From positions 8,420,001 to 8,484,000 of the forward strand of contig CATNEN010000029.1 of the NCBI GenBank assembly GCA_950097015.1: a stretch of 64,000 nucleotides of DNA, written 5' to 3'. Of this stretch, positions 15,001-23,317 are shown in pieces. This stretch comes from Macrostomum hystrix (Eukaryota; Platyhelminthes; Macrostomidae). The position numbers were made by a program, and so were the translations under genes. Under the pieces are notes generated by a model. That model saw only the letters and a list, made by a program, of their open reading frames with translations, was not told the origin of the DNA and ran no database searches. Numbering within the stretch: the first letter of the stretch is position 1; every line of letters begins with the position of its first letter.

Positions 15001-18000
15001 CGAATCGCTCAAGATGATGAGGAGATTTTCGACCGGCTACACAGAAAACTCTCCACAAGAGATTTTCATTAGATGACTGAGTCAAACTGGGGGTGAAGGA
15101 ACTGTCTCGCCAACTGCCAACCAACGACGAACAGCCGCGTGCACTTTTATCCGATTCTATACTATACTATTGACGTTGCCATGGCGACAGTCTGACCAGC
15201 TAATTATCCACCCGGCGGGCCGGAGAGGAAGCAGATCCCGATGACAGCCGAGACGCGGGTGGGAGAGATTGCGAGAAGATTCGGAACGAGCTGACTTCAA
15301 GGGAGTGTATGTATAGGGGTTTGAAAGATTGGCATGAACTTTTCTCCTTCTAAAAGGAGACTTTCGGTTCAGTAAAGGTGATTTGGAGGACTGTTTCCTA
15401 TTTATCTTCTTTTTTCTTCATTATTTTCTTAGAAAAAACATAGCCGCCTTTAAAGCGTTTTCTTTTGTCGAAAAGTTTTCTTCCGAATTCGTATCAATAT
15501 TGGACACACAGAGTGACAAAGCTTGTATCATGGAGACTGGTATTGTATTGTCCTCTTTGAATATTGCCGCTAAATGGTTTAAATAGTTTTTTTCAATAGA
15601 CAGAATTGGCGGAATATAGTTAATTGAGAAATGCCTCACCAAGTCCAGGTAGCCCAGGTAGAATGTCTGATCGATTAGCGGGAAGGCCTGGGCGCCTGTC
15701 CGCTGCTGAATGCGAGTCAAGTTGGCGAACTGCAAGTTTAGGAACTTGGCTGTACTGTCATTGAAGGTTGAAATCGGCTTTCTAAATCTGTATTCAGGAG
15801 CTGCCCCTAGCCTTGTGTTTGTATTATAACTGTTACTAATTGACTACCACACTTAGTCGATAATTGAAGCATTCTAATTAGGCCGATTTTTTCGCACTGC
15901 ACTACTTATAGTAGTGCTCCTAAAAAGTAATTGAAGAATGAAGCCAGTTCAATAATTAAGTTAGTTGATTGAAGACTGATCAGGCCACTTTAAAAAACTC
16001 TAAAAAGGGAGTGAGTGGCAGAGCGGTCTAACGCGTTTGCCTCTCGCACCAAGGTCCCTGAGCTCGATTCCGCGGCGAGGCGACACTTATTTGGGGCACA
16101 GCCGCGGAGAGAAGGCTTGGGGGCTTGTCGTGCAATTTACGCCCTTAAGGGGCAACCTTCAAGGCACAGTAAAAGTGTACTCTGCCTGACGATGAAAAAG
16201 TGTGGGCGTATGCCTGCGTACGGTATCTGTGTGCGTATGTGCTCAGGAGTCAGCGAAATGGGCAGAATTGCCTCCTCGATGGTTGCGGTCTAGTGTCACC
16301 AAATGATGTGCCTTTGCCCGCAGCCCTCTTCCAGATGTTATTATTCTTTTTTTATCACGCCTTTCTAAGAATGATCAGGACACTCTAAGAATGATCAGGA
16401 CACTCTAAGAATGATCAGGACACTCTAAGAATGATCAGGACACTCTAAGAATGATCAGGACACTCTAAGAATGATCAGGACACTCTAAGAATGATCAGGA
16501 CACTAAGAATGATCAGGACACTCTAAGAATGATCAGGACACTCTAAGAATGATCAGGACACTCTAAGAATGATCAGGACACTCTAAGAATGTTTAGGACA
16601 CTTAGAATTATCAGGCCACTCTAAGAATAATCAGGACATTCTAAGAATGACCAATGCACTCTAAAAATGATCAGGACACTCTAAGAATGATCAGGCCACT
16701 CTAAGAATAATCAGGACACTCTAAGAATAACCAGACTAGATCGTCCAGGAATCAATAGGCTAGCTTTGGATTCTCACAAGCCAGGCCCTGTCGGCGAAGC
16801 CATAGAGCGTGGCGGCCTGGTTTACGCATGGCACACCAGCGTAGGTTCAGGCCGGCTAGGAGGCTGCGCCAGTCGCTGCGGGCGTCGCGCACTCTCTGAC
16901 GGATCAGGGCGCAGTCAGGCTTAAAGGTTCTGCACGGGGTGATAGGCGAAATTGAATCGGGATAAACTAAAGAAATCTAGATAAAAAGTAGACGAAACAT
17001 TTTTTAGCTTCTTTCATCTGATATCCATCCTATTCTACTCAGGGTAGTCTATGATGTTATTTTGTTAAAAAGAAAATTTGAATGAAGGTGACAAAGTATT
17101 ATAATTTTGCAAACTATACGTCTTTAATAATAAACATTGAATTTCCTGACGTTTCTTGCGAATTTCTAAGACATGTTTTTGTCTTCAGTTCGTCTGCAAC
17201 TTAGTCTTTGTTTGCCTCTGAGCAACTTTTATATTTTTTATATTTTTTCTATCCTAAAAGCTGACCAGAAAAAGCCAGATCTAATGGAAAATTAGAGGAC
17301 GACTGTCGTGAAAAGTCCAAGGCCCAAAGGCAAATATTGACCTGCTGAGCAAGCAGTCGCTACATAGCTAGTTAAATTCGCATATCTTGGATAGTATGTT
17401 TCGTTTAAATGTTATTCAACTAAAATGACTGAAAACATATAAATTCGTCCTGTAGCAATACAGCACAGTACTAAAAAATTGAAATATCAAAACTATCAAG
17501 CAAAACTGATACAATTTAATCGTGGAATAGTACAATAAATTCGTGCAAGAATTTAAATATAAATAGATTGCGTTTCAAATAATTAAAATTGATATTGAGT
17601 ACTAAGCTGATTCGAGTCATTGGATACGAGTGACTCAGCTCTGATTGGATACGAGTGACTCAACTCTGATTGCATACGAGTGACTCAACTCTGATTGGAT
17701 ACGAGTGACTCAACTCTGATTAGATATGAGTAACTCGGCTCTGATAGGACACAAGTGACTCGGCTCTGATAGGACACAAGTGACTCGGCTCTGATAGGAC
17801 ACAAGTGACTCGGCTCTGATAGGACACAAGTGACTCGGCTTTGATAGGACACAAGTGACTCGGCTCTGATAGGACACAAGTGACTCGGCTCTGATAGGAC
17901 ACAAGTGACTCGGCTCTGATAGGACACAAGTGACTCGGCTCTGATAGGACACAAGTGGCTCGGCTCTGATAGGACACAAGTGACTCGGCTCTGATAGGAC

Positions 18001-21000
18001 ACAAGTGACTCGGCTCTGATAGGACACAAGTGGCTCGGCTCTGATAGGACACAAGTGACTCGGCTCTGATAGGACACAAGTGACTCGGCTCTGATAGGAC
18101 ACAAGTGACTCGGCTCTGATAGGACACAAGTGGCTCGGCTCTGATAGGACACAAGTGGCTCGGCTCTGATAGGACACAAGTGACTCGGCTCTGATAGGAC
18201 ACAAGTGACTCGGCTCTGATAGGACACAAGTGGCTCGGCTCTGATAGGACACAAGTGACTCGGCTCTGATAGGACACAAGTGGCTCGGCTCTGATAGGAC
18301 ACAAGTGACTCGGCTCTGATAGGACACAAGTGACTCGGCTCTGATAGGACACAAGTGGCTCGGCTCTGATAGGACACAAGTGACTCGTGGAGGCCATTAA
18401 ACGTCAATGCGAGAAATTTGCTAAGCTTATTAAAATATAAGACGAAAATATTTTCGCATCCAATACGAGCTATAGTAGCGGCTGCGAGAAGCTGACGACA
18501 AAATCCCACTTTCTCCTTCCCAGTTCCCGCCTTCTGTCGCTTATCCCCTTGAGGATTAAAATACACGCCGAGAAAATAGGAAATCGGAAGCAAGGCATTG
18601 GAAGACGGATAGTTGAATTTGGCGCTTGCAGCTACAGTGGCGGGCCAAAGCAAACACACTTACAGAATAAGGCGACGAGAGAAGCCAATCAGTGTGACTG
18701 TCTAGCGAAATCCGACCAGAGATTTGCCTTTTTCCTTCTTCAATACGTTTGATTCCATTTTTGCTGCCTACGTTCTATTTTATCTAGCCTGAAATCATGT
18801 CTATGGCTTACCTGGCCGATTTGCCTGAACCAATGCTGATCTGACAGCCGGATCCGACACTAGAGATCAGCCGAATCTCAGAGAATGTGGCCTGCAACAG
18901 CAAGCAGATGGGCGCCGATCAGTTCACTCACTGTTCTGTCTGTCACTTTGGTCCTGTGTGTCTGTCTGTCACTTTGGTCCTGTGTGTCTGTCTGTCACTT
19001 TGGTCCTGTGTGTCTGTCTGTCACTTTGGTCCTTGGTGCCTGTCTGTCACTTTGGTCCTGTGTGTCTGTCTGTCACTTTGGTCCTGTGTGTCTGTCTGTC
19101 ACTTTGGTCCTGGGTGTCTGTCTGTCACTTTGGTCCTGTGTGTCTGTCTGTCACTTTGGTCCTGTGTGTCTGTCTGTCACTTTGGTCCTGTGTGTCTGTC
19201 TGTCACTTTGGTCCTGTGTGTCTGTCTGTCACTTTGGTCCTGTGTGTCTGTCTGTCACTTTGGTCCTTGGTGTCTGTCTGTCACTTTGGTCCTGTGTGTC
19301 TGTCTGTCACTTTGGTCCTGTGTGTCTGTCTGTCACTTTGGTCCTGTGTGTCTGTCTGTCACTTTGGTCCTGTGTGTCTGTCTGTCACTTTGGTCCTGTG
19401 TGTCTGTCTGTCACTTTGGTCCTTGGTGTCTGTCTGTCACTTTGGTCCTGTGTGTCTGTCTGTCACTTTGGTCCTGGGTGTCTGTCTGTCACTTTGGTCC
19501 TTCTTACCTGCTCCACGCGAATGTCCCAATCGGATAAGAGTTTTCGGCTGCGAAAGTACTTTGACCTGGCATTGTAAAATGATAGTGTTTTTTATTGAAA
19601 TTAAGTTTGATACACATAAAAAGAAGCATTTGTTAAACGGCCCATCTTTTTTTCTATTCACATCGCCCTTTACGTCTTCCATCTGGGTCCCATTTTCGGA
19701 CTCAGTCCAAGCCCCAGTCCGAACTCTCAACCCAAATCCGAAACCCCATCTCAACATCGATTCCAACCCGAATCCCAATCCAATCCCAAACCCAAGTCCC
19801 AAACCAAGTCCCAACCTAAGTCCCAACCACAATCCAAACCACAATCCTAACCCCAATCCTAATGAAAATACTAACCACAATCCAACCCAATCCCAACCCG
19901 AATCCCAACTCAATCCCAACCCAAATCCTGACACCAATCCCAAGTACAGTCCTATTCCCAATCCCAACGATAATCCCAACAACAATACTAACCCCAATCC
20001 CAATCCCAATCCAATCCCAACCTAATCCCAACCACAATCCCTAACCCCAATCCTAATGGTCATACTAACCACAATCCCAATCCCAACCCAATCCCAACCC
20101 AAATCCCAACACCAATCCCAATCCCAATCTCAATCAAAAACCCAACCACAATCCCAACTCCAATCTCAACCCCAATGGCAATCCCAACCCAATTCCAATC
20201 CCAATCTCGCTCCCAGAAACTAGCTCCATTCCCAACCCTCTCCTCAATCCCAACTCAAATCCCAATCCCAACTCAAATCCCAATCCCAACTCAAATCCCA
20301 ATCCCAACCCGAATCCCATCTCGGCATGCCTCACCAGTCTGTGTGGGGCTCATCAATAACCAGCAGCACCTTGCAGCGATCACGACTAGCCGATCGACCG
20401 TGGAACAACAGGCTGCCAATTTGGCCAGCGAAGCCTGCTGACTGCGGCGGCTGCGGCTGCTGCTGCTGCGGCGTCTTCGACGGTGAGGTTGGCGCGCTAG
20501 GAAAGACGGTCTTTCTTGGCTGCACCGGAGTTGCTTTCGGATCATTTGTTTCTGCGGCTGCCTGCTAGTGGCAGTGGGCAGGCAATCAAAAGTTACTCTG
20601 AGACCCACAGGTATAAAATACAAATAACTAAAAAAGACCTTTATTGCACCACCGACATTTTCGCAAAGCTACACTACCAGTGTGAGGGACGGAGTTTCGG
20701 GGTTAAGCTCCCAGTAATGGCAATGGACAGCTTTTTTATGTTGTTTTGTTTAGTGTCCAGTTTAATGGTACTGAAATTTTCCAAGAAATCAAATTTCCCG
20801 TCCTTCTTATTCTTGTGGTCCTTAGGGAAAAGTCCACGAGAAGCCCAATGGGTTCTATGGCTGTCGTTTCGTTCCAGCGAATATAATTCTATGGCTAGCT
20901 AATATTAAATTTGGCCAATATATTGAGCTACCTCACGGCCATAGACAACTTTCTGGTGGAGTCAAGAAACGGCACTTCTCATACAAACTTGTCTACTGCC

Positions 21001-21398
21001 TAACTAAAAAATGTTGATTGTCTATGGTCGTGAAGCCAGCTGAGAAGTTCGAACCTCCGAACCTCCGAAGTGTCTATTCAACTAGAAGACGATGCGAGAC
21101 AACAGGCCGTCGAAATCGTAAACACACAGAAAGGCTAAAAACGTTCAAAAATGATCCCATTAACTCGTTTAATGGCTACCAGTATCAAATTGAGAGGAGT
21201 TATGACACAACTCTGGTAATAGAGCAGCAGAAAGTAGTTCGATTCTTGAGCATTTTCTTGAATCGAAAGCATCTTACTTTTGAGACCGGCTGCTGCTCCT
21301 GCTGTTCCTGTTGCTGCTTGCTGCTGTTGAGCCCGACAATCGGCGCCTTCGCCTTGCAGATCGCCAGAGGAGAACCGACGCTTCAGATAGTTCAGCAT
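1..21398 (-). CDS. Syn: Synapsin gene (8 exons seen, 3' end outside window)
   Basis: Synapsins are peripheral synaptic-vesicle phosphoproteins with an ATP-grasp-like core (domain C) that tether vesicles to actin and to each other. Exons in transcript order are 21278-21398, 20335-20557, 19508-19565, 18812-18891, 16778-16929, 15640-15729, 1918-2049 and 46 to the window edge. Every junction is GT..AG and all phases agree, except for one surplus base inside exon 5. Visible signatures in order: domain A with the kinase motif KRRFSS; a Pro/Gln-rich domain B with SP sites; VLLVIDEPHTDW; SKYF..DIRVEQ; FSEIRLI; ALIRQ; YAGVPCVN; FPLIDQTFY; and the ATP-loop segment LKIGHAHGGVGK. These line up with animal synapsins without gaps at most exon borders. 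The rest of domain C and the tail lie left of the window. Intron 6 hosts a TIMP gene on the other strand. The identification is firm; the exon 5 lesion is discussed separately. Confidence 0.95.
665..1630. repeat. 20-bp minisatellite, synapsin intron 7
   Basis: The unit is close to CTATGACCAACTCCCAATCT, some 40 copies, decaying toward 1630. It occupies most of intron 7. Confidence 0.9.
1918..2049 (-). CDS. Syn: Synapsin exon 7: ATP-binding loop with Ala/Pro-rich insert
   Basis: Forty-four codons. The last 15 or so (FPMALKIGHAHGGVGK) match the ATP-binding Lys and Gly-rich loop of synapsins (VVVKMGHAHSGMGK in vertebrates), and the donor falls right after GK as in vertebrates. The first 28 or so are an Ala/Ser/Pro-rich run starting HQQAAAAPSSS, which replaces about five residues in mammals. 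Donor is GTGAGT; the acceptor is CCCCCGCAG. Confidence 0.92.
2538..2561. repeat. (CAG)n microsatellite
   Basis: Eight uninterrupted CAG/GCA triplets in synapsin intron 6. Confidence 0.9.
2743..2856 (-). other. Short acidic open frame in synapsin intron 6
   Basis: ATG at 2856; it reads MANVDDEDEDTSEDRDKPPL and ends after 37 codons. The composition is protein-like, but there is no partner exon or splice support. Confidence 0.12.
2915..4417. repeat. 17-18 bp minisatellite with 314-bp higher-order repeat
   Basis: The core unit is GATGAGACAGTGTAGAGA with variants GTTAGAGA, GTAGACA and GTATGTAGAGA. A segment starting at 3671 recurs 314 bp later at 3985 without visible difference over about 200 bp. 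Long open frames here are repeat artefacts. Confidence 0.95.
4420..5005. other. Unique spacer, nothing recognised
   Basis: Part of synapsin intron 6. A C-run near 4616. No coding frame with conserved motifs. Confidence 0.6.
5008..6033. repeat. CACTCA-type hexamer array
   Basis: About 1 kb of (CACTCA)/(CACACT) repeats with a longer period ACTCACTCACACACACACTC ACACCC in its centre. No G on the plus strand except one base near 5943. Confidence 0.95.
6803..6881 (+). CDS. Timp: TIMP first recognised exon (mature N-terminus)
   Basis: It reads GFDTPPCACRPHHPLHPQ and then IAFCTSDF with 1 nt left over. The donor is GTTGGT, weaker than usual. I set the start at the AG of CCCTTTCAG. The same frame is open further upstream through an Ala/Leu-rich run (AAAAPLLASAAP) that might be the end of a signal peptide, but no ATG lies in that frame before a stop near 6661. 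An upstream exon is therefore likely. Confidence 0.8.
6803..11871 (+). CDS. Timp: TIMP gene nested antisense in synapsin intron 6
   Basis: TIMPs are secreted inhibitors of matrix metalloproteinases; the free amino group of Cys1 chelates the catalytic zinc. Exons: 6803-6881 (5' border uncertain), 7383-7489, 7584-7734, 8391-8566 and 11632-11871 with the stop. All four junctions are GT..AG and phase-consistent. The mature protein would start CACRPHHPLHPQ, the CxC start of TIMPs, and be about 244 residues, longer than the usual 180-200. The six N-domain cysteines are at CAC, AFC, RDSC, SVCSW and GCSKC. The last exon supplies the rest of a six-Cys C-domain (TTC, YMC, AYC, SGC, NRC after KC). YLVTG..DGKPMLSVCSW matches the TIMP segment around YLIAG..DGKMHITLCDF. 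The signal-peptide start was not resolved. It lies wholly inside synapsin intron 6, opposite strand. Confidence 0.93.
6912..7282 (+). mobile_element. SINE family 1, copy A, in TIMP intron 1
   Basis: Same element as at 63090, with a 7-bp deletion just after the A box that removes the GGTTAAC region, and an (ATT)n tail. The flanks TGCTTCTCATG (6901-6911) and TGTTTCTCATG (7283-7293) form an 11-bp target duplication with one mismatch. It starts 30 bp after the TIMP exon donor. Confidence 0.9.
7383..7489 (+). CDS. Timp: TIMP exon 2
   Basis: It completes a Val codon and encodes LKVRFLREITKSNG..QYWVAVQKVFRNTRK, the first strands of the netrin-like OB-fold. The acceptor is GCATTTCCCCAG and the donor GTGAGT; phases are exact. 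Confidence 0.9.
7584..7734 (+). CDS. Timp: TIMP exon 3
   Basis: It encodes IAEFYPRNRVSLWMYGTRDSC and onward to GQVYLVTG. The Cys of RDSC corresponds to the TIMP Cys that pairs with Cys1. The acceptor is CTCGACAG and the donor GTGAGA. Intron 3 downstream is filled by a 30-bp minisatellite. Confidence 0.9.
7975..8335. repeat. 30-bp minisatellite, TIMP intron 3
   Basis: Unit AGTTTTTCTTAGAAACATCT CCCGCAAGCA, about 12 copies, abutting TIMP exon 4 within 60 bp. Confidence 0.9.
8391..8566 (+). CDS. Timp: TIMP exon 4
   Basis: It encodes YVQDGKPMLSVCSWIAYW through GLFEKGCSKCK, the end of the N-domain and the start of the C-domain (TIMP: DGKMHITLCDFIVPW..GCECKI). The acceptor is ATTTCACTAG and the donor GTAGGC. 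An intron of about 3 kb that contains the 26-bp array follows. Confidence 0.92.
9335..10835. repeat. 24-26 bp minisatellite, TIMP intron 4
   Basis: The unit is GAGATGAGAGGCAGACACAT GAAGG with a GGAGAC variant block in the left two-thirds and a GGCAGAC block on the right. About 60 copies. Confidence 0.95.
11345..11560. repeat. 22-bp minisatellite before TIMP exon 5
   Basis: Unit CATGACTAGATCAAGACGAATC, about nine copies; ends about 70 bp before the TIMP exon 5 acceptor. Confidence 0.9.
11632..11871 (+). CDS. Timp: TIMP exon 5 (C-domain and stop)
   Basis: In phase with exon 4 it reads IKDSPTLPGQNVTTDRTTC and carries Cys residues at TTC, YMC, AYC, SGC and NRC, then ends QKGGIGG and TGA. The C-domain sequence is divergent, but the cysteine count fits. 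The acceptor is TTTCGCATCCAG. An N-glycosylation sequon NVT is visible. AATAAA occurs at 12325-12330, some 450 nt downstream. Confidence 0.85.
   Translation: MKDSPTLPGQNVTTDRTTCVFDSSTDYYMCKASYAYCAPYTDPYKRISGCDWHAANKDRYNRCDTENIQLKAQKGGIGG
12180..13610. other. A+T-rich spacer downstream of TIMP
   Basis: Apart from the decayed SINE at 12363 I see no gene. 12590-12780 is over 80% A+T. Confidence 0.6.
12363..12560 (+). mobile_element. Degenerate tRNA-like SINE, family 2
   Basis: A decayed tRNA-like head (TAGCCTGGTAGTTAGAGC .. AGTTCAAGG) and the tail CAGTCCACGAACTGAACAGT GGTACAC, shared with the copy at 35510. Confidence 0.45.
13987..14274 (-). other. Unassigned G+C-rich open frame in synapsin intron 6
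   Basis: It reads NIRLNIPPQVRDWLQFQGQE and on to LLAKLLNLVRVNG, then a Pro-rich end and a stop. It looks exon-like (a CCCACCGCAG acceptor precedes VRDWLQ) but matches no family I know, and synapsin exons 6 and 7 join in phase without it. It could be a remnant or an alternative exon. Confidence 0.2.
14395..14665. repeat. Degenerate GGGATTTCAGCAAATT repeat
   Basis: About 12 diverged units of 17-22 bp (GGATTTCAGCAAATTGGGAT, later GGATTTTTAGAAATTA). Confidence 0.7.
15640..15729 (-). CDS. Syn: Synapsin exon 6 (90 nt)
   Basis: Thirty codons, FANLTRIQQR followed by TGAQAFPLIDQTFYLGYLDL, matching the FAQMVRLHKK..FPLIDQTFYP segment of vertebrate synapsins. The acceptor is ACTTGCAG and the donor GTGAGG; phase is 0 on both sides. 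It is the last exon before the 13.6-kb intron that contains TIMP. Confidence 0.93.
16007..16345 (+). mobile_element. SINE family 1, copy B, in synapsin intron 5
   Basis: Both pol III boxes are present (TGGCAGAGCGGTCTAACG; GCTCGATTCC). It has an internal deletion of about 25 bp after GACGATGAAAAAG and a short, decayed ATT tail. It sits at the edge of the 20-bp array whose unit is recognisable on both flanks. Antisense to synapsin. Confidence 0.88.
16362..16735. repeat. 20-bp minisatellite, synapsin intron 5
   Basis: Unit CTAAGAATGATCAGGACACT, about 18 copies, ending some 40 bp beyond the donor side of synapsin exon 5. Confidence 0.93.
16778..16929 (-). CDS. Syn: Synapsin exon 5, with one surplus base
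   Basis: The first part reads TFKPDCALIRQ..RSLLAGLN and the second reads YAGVPCVNQAATLYGFADRAWL, both typical of synapsin domain C, but in different frames. The exon is 152 nt, whereas the phases on both sides need 151. The surplus base sits at the doubled base in AACCTAC on the minus strand (about 16844-16845). Read straight through, the frame does not match synapsin after this point. This could be an assembly indel or a genuine lesion. Confidence 0.88.
17608..18386. repeat. 25-bp minisatellite, synapsin intron 4
   Basis: The unit TGACTCGGCTCTGATAGGAC ACAAG occurs about 26 times, nearly identical on the right; a variant edge with TTGGATACGAG units is on the left. Confidence 0.95.
18812..18891 (-). 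CDS. Syn: Synapsin exon 4 (80 nt)
   Basis: It encodes ATFSEIRLISSV and then a divergent stretch aligning with the QAEFSDLNLVA segment of synapsins. The acceptor TGTTGCAG and donor GTAAGC are clean, and the 2-nt carry-over joins exon 5 to make an Arg codon, as required. Confidence 0.85.
18938..19505. repeat. 24-bp minisatellite, fills synapsin intron 3
   Basis: Unit TGTGTCTGTCTGTCACTTTGG TCC written in two parts: TGTGTCTGTCTGTCAC and TTTGGTCC. About 23 copies; it takes up all but about 50 bp of the 616-bp intron. Confidence 0.95.
19508..19565 (-). CDS. Syn: Synapsin exon 3 (58 nt)
   Basis: This tiny exon completes the Trp codon of exon 2 and encodes 19 residues, SKYFRSRKLLSDWDIRVEQ, matching the AKYF..DIKVEQ segment of synapsins. 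AG and GTAAGA borders are both present and the phases (2 in, 0 out) are exact. It lies directly against a 24-bp minisatellite that fills the next intron. Confidence 0.9.
19725..20325. repeat. Short CCCAATCC-type repeat, synapsin intron 2
   Basis: Degenerate 6-12 bp units (AATCCC, AACCCA), with almost no G on the plus strand. Confidence 0.9.
20335..20557 (-). CDS. Syn: Synapsin exon 2: domain B and start of domain C
   Basis: A low-complexity Pro/Gln/Ser stretch with SAPTSPSKTP (candidate proline-directed phosphorylation sites) is followed by the first strand of the ATP-grasp-like core, CKVLLVIDEPHTDW. The donor is GTGAGG, in phase 2. I set the acceptor at the AG that restores phase with exon 1. 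Nearby AGs at 20562-20563 would break that phase, so the start is less certain than the end. Confidence 0.88.
21278..21398 (-). CDS. Syn: Synapsin exon 1: start codon and domain A
   Basis: It opens MLNYLKRRFSSGDL, the short domain A that carries the conserved PKA/CaMK phosphorylation site (basic-basic-Phe-Ser here, RRxS in vertebrates). A Gln/Ala-rich stretch follows. The exon ends after 40 codons plus 1 nt at a GTAAGA donor. I chose this ATG because the domain A motif begins a few residues after it, as in other synapsins. Confidence 0.9.
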
Positions 21399-23317
21399 TG
21401 TCGAATAAGTGCCAGCTATATGCGAGTATATATAAGATATATATCTTCAGAGATAAATTTTCAGCTTAAGAGCCGGAGGGCGACTTGCAGAAAAGACTAG
21501 AAGAGGTTTGGGACAGAAAAGGGAGAGTGGTTAGGGAAGAGAAAGTGGGAAAATTGAGTATGGAATCGCTGGTGGTATGGGAGGCAAATAGGCTATTCTC
21601 TAAACTATAGCCGTCTCACACACAAAGTCTCCCACTCGCCCCTCGCCCAGCCGTCGTTTCTCCCTTTCCAAATGACGCCCCCACTCCGGTTAGCTCGTCT
21701 CCGACCACTTGTGTGTTTGTGAGCCAATCCCAGCCAGTTGCTCAAACCATCCGTTCCCCAACCCCTCCCACTTATAGAGGCTGAAATCCCAAATGGGGCT
21801 GGGTGAGGAAGGCAGGCAGGGCTACAGGAGCTCGCAAGCGTTCGTGTGTATAAAATATTGACGCCGTCCGAATCCCATTCGTCAGCTAGGCCGGCCGGAT
21901 TAAACCCAGGGCCCCAACCCCAGCGCTCAATGACAAATGAGCAGGAAATCTATAGAAGCGTGGAGAAGTCTGAACATCGGCGTGGAAAAAAAGTTTTTTT
22001 TCTTCAGATTGTTGGCCTCTTACAGTCGAGATGGACCAGCTGCGTGTATGCAAGTATCGCGTGATAAAATCCCTATCCCAAATAGATATCCTCTTTTTTA
22101 ATTCAACTCGGTTTTGTTATACCCTTAATTAACACTAGAAGGACAATTAAAAAATGTTAAATAGGAATTAAAAACCCACATTCTTCTTTTTCTGTATCTC
22201 CCAAAATGTTCAACCAATTGCCATGAAAATCCAGAACACGGGCTAAAATTTTACGCCCAATCCGATAAAACAATTCTTTCAGAATCAACAAAACATCGGC
22301 ATCGTCGAGCTATTCAACGATTCTTGTCGGGGTGACTTGTGACAAAAACCACCAAGAGGCTTATATAGAACAATGTCCTTGTCACTAGGGTCTTCGACAA
22401 TAACCGCTGTAGTTTCATGAAAATAAGTCATTTGGTTTGGGAGCTGTCGTGAAAATAGTTTGGTCTTTCCCTGTGACGACGCCGCCGCCGTCGGCGGCCC
22501 ATACCTATTAAGCACTGACGATGGAATTTTTTAATGTAAATTTTCGGGTTTTCTTAAACGTGTGTGTTAGCAGAGTCTTCAGCAATTGGCTCTGTTCGGT
22601 CTTTCCATTCCCTTCTTTTTCAATTGGATAATTCACATGCATGCATTCCTTTAATTCAAGAGGCAACTGCTGCACAAGTTCCCATTAATCCCGGCATATA
22701 TATATATATAAGTGCCGTGTTTTGGGAGCTAGGCATTGGGATGAGGATCGCGTTAGAGACGGGGGATGTAAGGTTGAAGGCGGAGCGGCATTAATCCCGA
22801 GCTGAAGCCGCTTGCTCTCTCTCTCTGTGTCTGTTACAGGCTTCTCATTTTTCCTCGTCAGTCCGTTGCCTTGAATGTACTTGTCAGGGTAAAGTTTTTT
22901 AGGAGAAATACGAGCTTTAGTTTCACGAAGTGTTCCTGCATGCAGTATCAATCAGGGCCGTCACATACGGCTTTTGATATTTGCCTGCAGAATTGCTTGA
23001 GACCACAAGCAAGGAAAAATTCCCGTGGGGATTCTATTCCCCGCATAAACCGGCCTACATTCACTAGCCAGCGGTGTGTACCGCCTGGGCGCATTATAAA
23101 CCGGATAATGGAAGACGGACAGCTGAGTTCCTGTGGGCAGCACACCGGGTCAGTTTCTATACTGGCATGTACTCACTGCGGATTCGGAATAAATGCTTAG
23201 CGCTATCGTCTACGGCACAATATACTCGTAATTGATTATTACTTTTAAGGTAAGCAGGCAACACTATTGTGCCAGCAAGCACTTGACACGCACCCGACAA
23301 TACTATATTTACTAGTG
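21399..23317. other. Spacer upstream of synapsin
   Basis: It holds the presumed synapsin promoter, but no element could be named. A minus-strand open frame at 22285-22515 (KTKLFSRQLPNQMTYF, then EDPSDKDIVLYKPLGG) has no match I know. Confidence 0.5.
22696..22711. repeat. (TA)n microsatellite
   Basis: About eight TA dinucleotides. Confidence 0.8.

Noticed and set aside
17685-18659. 324-codon minus frame with RAESLVSYQS repeats
   Set aside because: It lies in synapsin intron 4 on the 25-bp array; equally open in other frames.
18885-20025. Plus frames with VCLSLWSCVSVCHFGP repeats
   Set aside because: They arise from the 24-bp array in synapsin intron 3, antisense to the real exon 3.
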